Assembly (NCBI GenBank): GCA_019802505.1
Contig: JAFMOC010000011.1
Coordinates: forward strand, 3,543,501-3,607,500
DNA length: 64,000 nucleotides
Reading direction: 5' to 3'
Source of the DNA: Corydoras sp. C115
Taxonomy: Eukaryota; Chordata; Actinopteri; Siluriformes; Callichthyidae
The translations under genes and the position numbers were made by a program. The notes under the pieces were generated by a model, which was not told the DNA's origin, did not search any database, and worked only from the letters and a program-made list of their open reading frames with translations. Shown piece after piece: positions 53,114 to 64,000 of this stretch. The first letter of the stretch is position 1, and every line of letters starts with the position of its first letter.

Positions 53114-53418
53114 CCATCCATCCATTATCTTCCACTCTATCCTGTACTACGTTCATGCCCCATGCCCATCCAGGGGAGAATGTTTTGGGCGCTGGGCGGA
53201 TAAACACAGGACAGGGCGCCAATCTATCGCTGGACACACACTCACTAACACAGACACACACTCTATATGGGGCAATTTGGAAAAGTCAATCGACCTTGAT
53301 CCATGTTTTTGGACTGTGGGAGGAAACCCACAAAGTCACGGGGAGAACATGGAAACTCCACCCAGATGGGGATTCGAACCTGGAATCCCTAGCGCTGAGA
53401 GGAGAACATGCTAACCAC
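53114..53418 (-). mobile_element. V-SINE with perfect 13-bp TSD
   Basis: TACCCCTTAATAT at 53101-53113 and 53419-53431. The head is truncated at GGTTAGC. Confidence 0.93.
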
Positions 53419-53530
53419 TACCCCTTAATATGTAAAGGATAAAAGATACAAACAATTTAATGGTAAGGGATGTTGAAATTCAAGATTATAGCATGCAATC
53501 AAAACACATGTGCTCACTTATATTTATATT

Positions 53531-53742
53531 ACATGCCATGAGGTCATTCAGCAGATGCTTTATCCAGTATAACAACTTGGTTGAGGTCTGAACACACATG
53601 GTTCACCAAACAGCATCCCTGGAGCAATGAGGGTTTAGGGTCGTGCTCAAGGACCCACATGGGTAACGTCAGTGGACCTTTGATTTGAATCCACAACCTT
53701 CAGATTGATAACCCAACACACAAAGCACTGAGCGACCACACC
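53531..53742 (-). mobile_element. tRNA-derived SINE with L2-type tail
   Basis: Minus-strand copy: head GGTCGCTCAGTGC near 53740, tail GGATAAAGCATCTGCTGAATG at about 53550-53570. Confidence 0.83.
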
Positions 53743-55079
53743 TACTTATATTCACTACTCTATTTTTCTTTGTTCTGCAACAAAATGGCTGGACCTGTAC
53801 AGTTCTACGCTTGTAGAAATGGATTACTATGTTAAATTGTGCATGCTGCTGCATTACAATTTTCATCCTTAGGACCACTGCCATAACCAGCCAATCAAAA
53901 TAACTCCATGTTGTCAGTGCGTATTACGGAAAATCATTACCTATACACAAAGACAAATAAAAGATACCGGGACACAGCAGTCGCTCACTGAATTAAGGTG
54001 TTCCATCGACACAGCTGTATATACAACCAACACTTAGCCTGGGATTTTGGACAGCTGCGTTCTTCCAACACTGTGGAAACCGATGACTGACCTCAACCCC
54101 ATTAAATACTTTGCGCTGAATAAAATAAGAATAAAAAAACGACTCTATTTTCAGGCAATCATTAATTAGATGGAGAAAAGCTGAAAAGACACAAACAGAA
54201 CGGCATCCATCTCGCCGTGAGTAAATGTCACTGATGCTTTCGTTGTCCGTCTGTATTTTGGATATTTAAATGTGTGGTTCTGAAAGCATTCATTCTACTC
54301 TTTAAATTAAACCATGTTATAGTGATGTCATGTTAGGATGATTCATGTCCTTGATAATAGATGTTACTTTTATTTTTTTATTTCCTCATAATGCATTTTC
54401 AGTGTGTGTGTAGCTAACCACTTGATGTGCAAACTGGCAGGCGTGCTTCCTAAAATGATCAAATTGTGAAACATATTTAAATACTATTTAATATTATGGT
54501 GTTTCAGTGGTACCTGCCATTATAGTGCATTCACATGATGGACCTAAACTGAGTAATGTAAAATAAATCTATGTATAAATGTATTTTAATAGTCTTGCAG
54601 TGATGGTGGGGTTGGGAAAGGTCTGGCCAATGGCTCCCTTTAAAATATTCCACTCCACTCTCTAATTAAACAGCTTCAGTCGTCCCATCTGGGAGAAACC
54701 AATTACACAAACTTCTGTTGTTGCACCTGCTAACCCATGCTGGGACGTCCAATAGTTATAGTAACTGAACACGACAGAGTAGAGCGTTCTCCAACTAGAA
54801 GTTTTAAGAAGCTGGTCTCACCCACTCACTCACGCATTTTTTTTTTTTTTAGCTTTAGTCGTGGTATTATTTCATCTTTAAGTAGTTGTCCAAATATGGT
54901 ATTGGTTTTGGTGCTAATTGTGATTTATATGTAAACTGGCAACAATAAGTGCATTTTCACTAGTGATGACTAGTGTTAAGCTCCCTCTATACGCACTTCA
55001 ATCCAATGATTCATGCTCGTCATTTCTGAAAGCACAACTGTCTGATTAATGCTACGGATCTTTATGGATTTTCTCCAAG

Positions 55080-56240
55080 GTTCATGAAAGCAATAAGGCT
55101 TTCGACGAGACGAGAGGGCGTGCATTATTGTGATCAAATCACGAGAAAGAGGTGTTGTTAGGCTCGACGTGTAGCAGAGTACAGATACACCTCTCCCGTG
55201 ATGTGTTCACAATAATACACAACCTTGAGTGTCATCGCTTTTATACAGTAGTCATAAAAAAAAAGCAATAAAATGCTATAAATATAAGGTATATATATAT
55301 ATATATATATTTTTTTTTTTTAAATCAAACAAATATATCAATAAACTGGTCATCTGCTACTTAATCCAGCTCGGTTTTTAAGGTGGATGTTGGTTGTAAC
55401 AGGATACAGGCTTATGATTATCACAATCTGGCTCGCTGTTTATATTATTCTGTATTTCCATTCATAGTACGTAATATTAAATAATGTATTGTATATCTCA
55501 TATTGAGAGGGCGTGCATTATTGTGATCAAATCACGAGAAAGAGGTATTGTTAGGCTCGACGTGTAGCAGAGTACAGATACACCTCTCACGTGATTTAAT
55601 TACAATAATACACAACCTTGAGTGTCATCGCTTTTATAAAGTAGTCATAAAAAAGCTAAATATTGCTATAAATATAAGGGTTGATATATTACATTTAAAA
55701 AATAAATCTCAATAAACTGGTCATCTGCTACTTAATATAGCTCGTTTTTTAAAGTGGACATTGCTGAGTAACAGGATATAGGCGTATGATTATCACAAAC
55801 CAGCTGGCTGTTTATATTATTCTGTATTTCCATTCATGGTACATAATATTAAATAATGTATTGTATATAGTTGTTAGTTTTTCCATTTGTTTAGTATCTG
55901 GACATGACTGTTCTCACTGTTGTTGCTGCCCGGCCGCTCAAGGAGGATGAGTCCCCCACTGAGTCTTGGTCCTCCCAAGGTTTCTTCCTTAAATAACAAC
56001 ATAAAAGGGAGTTTTTTCTTGCCACTGTCGCTTCGGCTTGCTCTTCGGGGGTTTAAAGGCCTTTCATTCTGTAAAGCTGCTTTGTGACAATGTACTGTTG
56101 TAAAAAGCGCTATATAAATAAATTACTTGACTTGACTCATATATATCCCGCATTAATACTTGTGAGGTGGTCAGAGGTGTACATTATTGTCAATAACGTC
56201 AACAACTCAGCCAATCAGATTGAAGGAACTGTTTTAGGAA
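55080..56240 (+). mobile_element. fold-back element with tandemly duplicated right half
   Basis: Central hairpin plus inner right arm occur twice in direct order: 55112-55504 and 55505-55868. An RPT3 insertion follows, then the terminal right arm (CAGCCAATCAGATTGAAGG). Confidence 0.85.
55871..56140 (-). repeat. RPT3 copy, most complete
   Basis: From CCCCCACTGAGTCTTGG through CAAGGTTTCTTCCTTAAAT to CAATGTACTGTTGTAAAAAG, then GCGCTATATAAATAAATT. It interrupts a fold-back element between TTGTATAT and ATATATCCCGC. Confidence 0.85.
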
Positions 56241-57816
56241 AAAACAAATATAATATTTATGATTTAACCTGATGTGATAAAAAGCTATTTGGCTTTAATC
56301 CATTGCTATGACATCACATTACTGTCTCACACACGGGGTTATCATTAAAGTTTATGCGGAACAGTGATTTTAAAAGCAGAACTTCAATCCCGCTTGTGTT
56401 TCGAAGCGATGCTGGGAATAAAGAGATACAGCATGATGCAAAGCACAACATCTGAAAGCGTGCAGCACGCACAGCCCCAGTGACTGGCTGCTTTCATACG
56501 TGATCACTCCAGGACATGCTCATCAAATGCTAAACCTGTCGACAACAGCATGCCGGGATGATATTTTGAGATACTACGTTATTAGAGCGTGCCTTTGTGT
56601 TTGCAGTGATGTATATTTGAAGCCGCGCTCCGCTCCTGTCCTCTCGTTTGCCGGTGGCGAGTCAATCTGGGATTGGACATGTTAATAATGCTAATTAAGT
56701 CCTGCTTGTAATCGTATGCAAGGCTACAGAGCTCCTTAAAACATTTAAGAGCCCGAGCACTTCACATAATCACTCAAATCTCCCCATAGGCTGCAGCGGG
56801 ACCCGATACACAGTCACATGATACGCTGGGGCCAAGATGTGGCCGGGAAAAAAGGCAGGCGCTACGTGTTCGGTTGAAATGCACAGCAGGTGCGATTGGG
56901 TGCGCACCCCTCACCCCCCCCCCTCCTTTTTTTCCCTTCTACACCAACCCCCCTGGTTTCTTCCCCCTACTCAATCCTATCCCTCCTCCTTCTGCTTTTT
57001 CAGCCGCCCCCCCACTGAGTGCTCAAACACTTAACAGCTAATGACTGAAACGAGGAAAGCTGGGGATGGGGGTGGGTGTATGCGACTGGTGAGAAATGAT
57101 TGACGGGAGTCTCCAGGCAACAATGGGCTGAGGGATGATTTTAATATTTAAAAGGGCTCGTTATTGTGTTGCGATGCAGAACCAGCGTTTGTGTGCAACA
57201 CCAACATTGGCACTACGCTGCGCCTCTGACAGGAGGATTTGGCAGTGCAGACTTCCAACAATCGTCGAGTGTAAACACGGTTTTAAAAGCCGAAACTTGT
57301 CAAGTTGTTTATGTAGACTAATGAAATACACAAGCAGATCATTCATGTGTGATTACGCTCTGATTGCAGTTTTATCTGCGCCGATCCTCTTTCTCAGATG
57401 TTACAGTAAATGTGGCGCACTTTTAGACCAAACTTGCCCCCCACAGTCCTCAAGTAATTAATCTAAACCATTGATCTGTCAGCTTTAATTTGACAATTGC
57501 TTTTATTTTTAAAAAGGCCTGAGAAGCGAGGAACCGCTGACAATTTGAGGAACCGTTCTCTATGCGGAGCAAATTAAAACACTGTTCAGATTGAAAGCCA
57601 CAATAACATTTAGAAAGCAGACATCTTATTTAACTCACTATTGTTTGCCATCAAGCAAATTAACTGTTCAACCCAAATAAGATTAACAGAGGGTAAACCG
57701 CTGCTCTGATGCTGCATGAGCATCTCAAACCTTCAGACGGAAATCTGTTCAGCATCATCCACCTCCTTTTGTTTAGACAGTGGAGTTTCTCTGTAGCAAC
57801 AGAACCCAATAACGTC

Positions 57817-58484
57817 CATCCATCCATTATCTTCCGCTTTATCCTCTATTAGGGTCGTGGGGGGGGGGGGGTTTCCCCATGCCCATCCAGAGGAGAACAT
57901 TTCGGGCGCTGGGCAGATACACCCAGGACAGTGCACCAATCTATCACTGGGCACACACACACTCACACAAAAATACACTCTATATGGCGCACTTTGGAGA
58001 ATTCAATTGACCTTGATCCATGTTTTTGGAATGTGGGAGGAAACCAGAGAACCCGGAGGAAACCCGGAGGAATTAGTATGTTCTCCCTGATAGGGAAATT
58101 GAAGATAATAAATGGGTGTGAATGGGGTTCCATCCCTCCATTATCTTCTGATTTATCCTATATTTGGGTCGTGGGGGATGGGGGTCCCCCCAATGCCCAT
58201 CCAGGGGAGAACGTTTCGGTCGCTGGGCAGATACACCCAAGACAGTGCACCAATCCATCACTGGGCACACACTCACTCACACATACACACTCTATATGGG
58301 GCACTTTGGAGAATTCAATTGACCTTGATCCATGTTTTTGGAATGTGGGAGGAAACCGGAGAACCCGGAGAACCCCGGCGGACACGGGGAGAACATGAAA
58401 ACTCCACCCAGATTGGGATTGGAACCAGGAATCCCTAGTGCTGAGAGGAGAACATGCTAACCACTAAGCCACCATGCCACCCCA
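57817..58484 (-). mobile_element. head-to-tail V-SINE dimer between one TSD pair
   Basis: Two units in the same orientation: 58129-58484 (complete) and 57817-58076 (5' part missing). A single TSD CAATAACGTC (57807-57816 and 58489-58498) brackets both, with no TSD between them. Confidence 0.85.
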
Positions 58485-60400
58485 AACACAATAACGTCAT
58501 TGAGATAAATAAGAAAACAAAGCATCAGTATTCACTTTTGTGTTATGCATGTTGCGGTTCAGATGCTTCAGATGCTTAGACCTTATATCTGTGAGGATAC
58601 TGATAACAAGTGTTAGCAGATTATGTATATGTATAAATATATATGAGAATTACCTCCTAAGGATATAGAAAATTCTAAATCAGCATAATTAAGGTTGGGT
58701 TTCATTTTGTGCTTCTTATTTTTCTAAAACACACTGAATACATAACTTTAATGTTGAATCTGTGTCGTGGTTAGATTTTGGAATCAAGACTAGTTTAAAT
58801 GCAAAGAACTGACTTCAGAGACTCCTCCACCTACTGTACCTACATACAGCCAATCAGCAGTACACACACATCAAGAACACATATTCAGCCCAAGCTCATC
58901 ATGGAGGCACCACCACTAGAACATTAGATTGTAGTTGGTTCTAACAGATTAAACCTAATCTCTATGTACCAGGTTTACAATACGACCTGAGCGTTTTTAA
59001 TCAGGATAAAAACCATATCAGCTCATAGTACACGTCATGCATGTCAACTTCACTGAATTATTTATTTATAAAAAGGTCCAAGGTATTAGCAAACTGCACA
59101 TTCAGCAGGAAGACTGTGTATAATGTGTAAATGAAGCAGTGTACAAGTCGTATAATCATACACAGAACCACAGAGTGTAAATAAGCAGAGCAGCTGTGAC
59201 CGTATGGTTCCAGACTTCAGCAGCAGTCTTTGATTTCAATTCTAATGGTACGCACCTCATCTAAATCATAAGTGCAGACTGCATGCACTGCCACGGATAC
59301 AACATGATTACTTTAGAGTTCTATTTGTATGAAACATCTTTGCAGAACATTTTAAAACATTGCCTCATGAAGCGGGAGTGTTTTTTTTTTTTTTTATATT
59401 TTTTATTTTTTCAGGAGGTGGAATACATGAATGCTAAACACGAGCCGGTTTGTTTATTCGAACCCTCCTCTGGATTACTTTAAGCTTCGGAGGCATGTTG
59501 CAAAAACTCAAGAGGCACCTTAGCTGTAACACACTTGCCAAATAGGACAGAAACATAAAAGCGCACCCCGATGTGCTCGGAGCAGGTGAGCCGTGACGCC
59601 GATCTGTCACGAGATGTCTCTGATATGCTTGGAGCACCCGCTGGTTTTCCCAGGACTTCACGGTTGGGAGAAAAAGGAGCCAGAGGACTGCTGACTGATG
59701 ACTGAGTCAGATCACTGACAGCAGGACAATAGGCCGACACCCACACGGCAGTCAGATGGAAAAACAGAGGTGTGTAGGGGGCTACTTCGTGTAGATTAAA
59801 AGCCTATTAGGTTATGACGCCGATCCGGAGGCGATCCGGTGGGCGGAGCCTGGCACGGCCCGAATGCAACAGCAGGCAGGAAACGAGGAGGACTCGCTTA
59901 AGCCTTGGCTAATGGATCAGCCGATTCGGTCAAGTGTGAGCTAAGCTGTGGCATGAAAATGACTTGGTGGTATCTGCTACCTCTGCCAAAACAATCACCA
60001 GTCCTCTTGCTCTCATTCAGCCGCCCCGCCTGTCCTTTATTTCCAGCTCCCTGGGGCAAAGAGGGGAGGAGGAGGAGGGGGAATGATGGCAAGTCAGGCA
60101 TAATGGGCTTTTTCACTGGCACTTTATTCTTATTTTGGGATTAGCTGTAATTGCTGTAGTGACTTGCTGGAGTCACGATTATGAGATTGGCTGATTTCAG
60201 CGGTCACAGTACAGCATGACGGGACAAGGACACGATGACAGCGGCTTTATCAGTGAGCAGAGAATGTTACTTCAACTAAATATAACCGGTATGACACTAA
60301 CGGCCAGACAACAATCATTGTAGAGCTGGGAATTACACTGTAGGGTTTTAATAAAAGAAACAGTGTGTACTTGGAATTTTAATGAATATACAGCAGTCAC

Positions 60401-60832
60401 ACCTCCTTCTTGCTCTATCTGTCCATGTTCTCCACTTATCATATAGATGGACTTTGTAGTTTTACAATTACAGACTGTGGAACATCTGTGTTCTTTGTTT
60501 TGTTAGTCTCCTGTTGGTTCTCTGTTGGTCAGGATCATCACAGAACAGGTATCATTTGGGTGGTGGATTGTAAATTATCAGTTCTGTAGTGACACTGATA
60601 CAGTGAGGGGGGGGGGGGGTTAGTGTAGTTTCATTTAAATACCTCAGTGACACTGCTGGGATAGGAATAATGCACCAACCCAATAATACCTGCTCTGTGG
60701 TGCTACTATTGGGGTTCTGACCATGAGAACAGAGTAAAGAGGACGTACACAGAACACAAACCGATGGACTACAGTCTGGAACTGTAGAACTACAAAGTCC
60801 ATCTTTACTGGAAGTGGAACTGAGAACATGGA
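60401..60832. repeat. TIR repeat (copy 2)
   Basis: Longer copy of the 43725 repeat, with outer arms CCATGTTCTCCACTTATC and GGAAGTGGAACTGAGAACATGG in inverted order. It contains a G13 run at about 60607-60619. Confidence 0.8.
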
Positions 60833-61079
60833 GCTGAAACCTTTGCTTGGGTACTGTACATGTATCGTGGTATTTCAAAATGTACAGTGTAATGAACCCA
60901 TATGCGTGCACCTACTGATAGTTCTACAAAAGGTTCCGCCCGGGGATCATATGAGGTTAGGTGTTACAAAACTGAGATCAAAATTCAAACTAACAGTCTA
61001 AATAAAATACAATCAAATAAAACGCTACATCAGCTCTGCGTCGCTGCATTAAATAGACATCAGTGATGATTGTCATCTG

Positions 61080-61737
61080 GTGGTTCCACCTCACCGAGGA
61101 GCTAATTCTTACTCCGTGGCATTCACCACTGCAAAATGGTGGAACCCTCTTCCCAACTCTGTCCATAAGGAATAATCTCTTGGCATTTTTGAGAAACTAC
61201 TGAAGACGCATCTTTTTAACAAATACCTGTTTTTAAAAAAATAATAATAAAAAGGGGGGGGGGCAGCATCAAATAACAATCAGGTTTGATGATTTTACAG
61301 TGTGGCTGGTTTTCTTCATAACTACTAACTTGCGATGTTCTCATTTGTAAGTCGCTTTGGATAAATTCATTCATTCATTATCTCCCACTTTATCCTCTAG
61401 AAGGGTCGCGGTGGGGTTCCCCATGCCCATCCAGGGGAGAACGTTTCGGGCGCTGGGCAGATAGACCCAGGACAGGGCGCCAATACATCGCTGGGCACAC
61501 ACTCACTCACACACACACTATATATGGGGCAATTTGGAGAATTCAACTGACTTGATCCATGTTTTTGGACTGTGGGAGGAAACCGGAGAACCCAGAGGAA
61601 ACCCATGCGGTCACGGGGAGAACATGGAAACTGCACCCAGATGGGGATTCGAACCGGGAATCCCTAGCGCTGAGAGACGAACGTGCTAACCACTAAGGTG
61701 CCGCTTTGGATAAATGTAAAATGTAAATGTTTATGTA
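61080..61737 (+). mobile_element. 5'-truncated L2-type LINE 3' end
   Basis: Around 61130-61220 the plus strand encodes a degraded WNPLPNSVHK followed by KLLKTHLFNKYL. This is the typical C-terminal end of L2/CR1-type ORF2 proteins (family knowledge), with stops in frame. The 3' tail GTAAGTCGCTTTGGATAAA is interrupted by a V-SINE and resumes at 61703 with GGATAAATGTAAAATGTAAATG. Confidence 0.7.
61367..61702 (-). mobile_element. V-SINE inserted in an L2 tail
   Basis: Full-length copy. The TSD CGCTTTGGATAAAT (61353-61366 and 61703-61716) is itself the conserved 3' tail motif of the L2-type element. Confidence 0.93.
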
Positions 61738-62599
61738 CATCAACACCCCATACAGACATCCAGCAAAGCACACAGCGCCAAAAGGTGCTGAAGATGAAAC
61801 CGCCTTAAGCTGAGCATCAAGCAGACGAGGAAAATGAGAGGGTTCAGAGGTGGTGAGGGCTAAAGCCGAGGCTCTGCCTCTTGTTTACACTAAGCACGCA
61901 ATCTTCCAGAGCTATTACACCCTGCAATATAGTCATCGCTCAACATTTTCAAGGTGACACACAACACTCACTACACCGGTGTCTATCATCTTAGCTCGGC
62001 TGTTTGAATGTGGCTTCAGAGAGCTGACAGATGAAAAGAAAAACAAGGACAATGTAATTAGATGTACGAAATCTAAGAGCATGTATTTAAACAGTGTGCA
62101 GAAGCTTTGCATTTGCTCAGAAGTGGAAGGTGTGAGGGCAGAGGCTGGTTCAGATTTACAGTGCACACAACATCGCGCAATTATAGCAATATCATACCCC
62201 TGTGACCTCACTGACGTTCACCGAGAAGCCCACGAGTGAGGTCTTTTAACTAAAATCACTTTTAATGATGCATTTAAATAAGGTGCACTAATTGAATTTA
62301 TAATACAGAATTAAAACTCTGTTTTAATAGAAAGATGATGGTCAATTAAACTAGTACCAACAGAGTGGCGCTGTGTAGGGCTCCTGCCAGGGCTGGTGCC
62401 ATGCCAGTACCTGGTTTGGAAAACCTGTATGCCCTTTAAGTACCAGCTTGTGTTCACACTGAGCTGCGATGTCAGAATATGTGGGTGGTCCTTATGCCAA
62501 GTTCACACTACACAGTTTACGACCCAAGGACAAAGTTTTAGAGATAAAAGGATTCTTTGCCGAGTCCATGATTATTAATAAACTCCTCTGTGGGAAGGT

Positions 62600-63420
62600 T
62601 TATTAAAAGCAGATTATAACTGGTCCTTAAATCTGATTGGCTGAGCCGTTTGTGACGATCTTAACACTTCACATTCGTATGAGTGTGAAGAAGCAGGGGA
62701 CTGATACCTGTAATCGGCCACCGGACTGAATCATCTTTACATTGTACTGAATCCAAACTCGAACATAGAAGTTTGCGTGTGCCTTAACAAACGAGAACCA
62801 AAAGGATCCGAACCAAACTGATGCGTGCAAATGTGGTAGAACATTATTTTACTATTGTACCATTATGTACCATTAACAAAATACTGATAATATAAACAGG
62901 GATTAATATGAACGGTTTCCCGTTGCTCAGCGATCAATGTTTACTTTAAAAACTGGACTAGATTCCGTTGTGGAAGACAAGTTCAAATTCAAGTAATTTA
63001 CTTATAGAGCGCTTTTTACAATAGTACATTGTCACAAAACAGCTTTACAGTGTTATAAGCCTTTAAACCCCCAAAGAGAAAACCGAAGAGACAGTGGCAA
63101 GACAAAAACTCCCTGTTGTGTCGTTATTTTAAGGAAGAAACCTTGTGAGGACCAAGACTCAGAGGGGGCAGCAAGTGTGGGGCACTAATGTACAGATTGT
63201 GTGATGATCAGGTGACCGTATTTGGAAATAGTACCAATTGAAAAACTCTATAAGTCCATTGAGGGCAAGACCTGTTCATTAAATGAATTTATGAATTCAC
63301 TGTTTTATAACCGTGTGTTTAGAACCATTTATAAAAGCAATAAAGTACTCGAGGTTGTGTATTATTGTGACCAAACGCACGCCCTCTCGCGCCTCATTGC
63401 TTTATTAAAGCTGTCAGTGC
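62600..63420 (+). mobile_element. fold-back element, left and central part
   Basis: ACTGGTCCTTAAATCTG, GATTGGCTGAGCCGTTTG, then TTGCTCAGCGATCAATG (62932-62948), RPT3, and the central arms (AATAAAGTACTCGAGGTTG and CATTGCTTTATTAAAG). Confidence 0.83.
62985..63190 (+). repeat. RPT3 copy inside a fold-back element
   Basis: CAAGTAATTTACTTATAGAG through ACTCCCTGTTGTGTCG to ACCAAGACTCAGAGGG. The fold-back sequence ends just before it (ATTCCGTTGTGGAAGAC) and resumes near 63300. Confidence 0.85.
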
Positions 63421-64000
63421 GTCCGGTCGCAGTGGTGTGAAAATCAGTGTGTGAGTGTGATGATGATGATGAGCTACAGCCAGAGGGGGAAATCAGGTGA
63501 GCGCTGTAACACATCACCCAGCATAGCAAGCAGGACTGATTCAAAACTATACTCATGTACACCCAACACACCACTTTACATTGTAAATTCTGTTGTTCTG
63601 TTATATTTGTATGTGCTATTAAAATCCACCAGATGGGTTACGGAGCAGTTTGTTCAGGAAAACATGGCTCCGGGGCATTATGAATATGTAACTGTCAGAT
63701 TGTGAGGAATATCGAACAAAGACTTTGTTGTAAAAGCAATGTTGGAGGGAGTACAGAGAGGCTGTATATCAGCAACCACCCAATTCTCGTACTAATACAT
63801 GGTCTGATAAAAGCTGGTATGTGTGCATTCCAACCTGAAGCTCCATGATGAAAACCCAGCTCAGATTCTGTACGTTAATGAAATACTTTGGATGACTTGT
63901 GGGGCAGTGAATCAGCGGACAGCTGCGATGTGAGTCCACATGGAGGCGTTTTCCTTTTCTGAGACTACAGAAAGTATTAAAACCATATGCGGGTTAAATA

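Larger units (their letters stand above)
42809..64000 (-). other. rere upstream intron (partial, 21 kb)
   Basis: No rere exon or other gene was recognised here on either strand. It holds about nine V-SINEs, four L2-tailed or tRNA-like SINEs, an L2 3' end, four fold-back element copies and two copies of a TIR repeat. Single-copy stretches include 42810-43690, 44660-45540, 46330-48300, 48610-49610, 51270-52800, 53950-55050, 56240-57780, 58500-60380 and 61740-62600. The block at 51.7-52.3 kb is CpG-rich. Confidence 0.75.

Noticed and set aside
57135..57461. 108-codon plus-strand ORF
   Set aside because: No family resemblance and no start context or splice sites; expected by chance in 64 kb.
42809..64000. 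Upstream rere exons (start of BAH, N-terminus)
   Set aside because: No matching sequence with splice sites was seen. The intron probably continues beyond the window.

Overview
The window is vertebrate genomic DNA, almost certainly from a teleost fish. It has small exons with consensus splice sites in a sea of AT-rich intron. It also carries many copies of a SINE with a tRNA-like head and a V-SINE/DANA-type core, plus L2-tailed SINEs, fold-back DNA elements and long (CA)n, (TA)n and (GA)n microsatellites. Several repeat types resemble those common in catfish-like (otophysan) genomes, but the species cannot be fixed from the sequence.

One protein-coding gene is recognised, and it runs through the whole window on the minus strand: rere (arginine-glutamic acid dipeptide repeats, atrophin-2), a nuclear transcriptional co-regulator. 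Eight internal coding exons were read directly, in gene order: 42808-42703, 39380-39284, 36994-36890, 21218-21170, 18821-18700, 18566-18467, 13177-13079 and 3245-3165. They total 759 nt, join in frame as 253 codons, and cover the end of the BAH domain, the ELM2 domain and most of the SANT domain. The exons for the N-terminus lie beyond 64000. The end of SANT, the GATA zinc finger and the atrophin C-terminus lie below position 1.

The most interesting region is the 15.7-kb intron between the BAH and ELM2 exons. At about 29.3-29.9 kb it holds a CpG-rich, TATA-less promoter-like block with a minus-strand first exon. That exon has an ATG at 29640, an in-frame stop 63 nt upstream and a GT donor at 29605. 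It ends in the phase needed to splice to the exon at 21218, which predicts a RERE isoform that starts at the BAH/ELM2 boundary and lacks BAH. Upstream of this start in the direction of transcription is a 1.45-kb nearly pure polypurine/polypyrimidine minisatellite. Just downstream, in the first intron, is an 11-bp G-rich tandem repeat with G-quadruplex potential. Two perfect RFX X-boxes 103 bp apart lie at 22.9-23.05 kb in the same intron.

Layout. 1-3164: intron after the SANT exon, whose 3' splice site is directly preceded by a (TG)36 tract. 3.2-13.1 kb: SINEs and a 345-bp near-identical duplication. 13.2-18.5 kb: a PIF/Harbinger non-autonomous element with a MADF remnant. 18.4-21.2 kb: three closely spaced ELM2-region exons. 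21.2-36.9 kb: large intron with the alternative promoter. 36.9-42.8 kb: three exons of the BAH region, separated by a 515-bp higher-order tandem array and nested repeats. 42.8-64 kb: upstream intron, with nested fold-back elements, SINEs, an L2 tail and a CpG-rich unique block at 51.7-52.3 kb. The remaining open reading frames are repeat-derived or chance frames.
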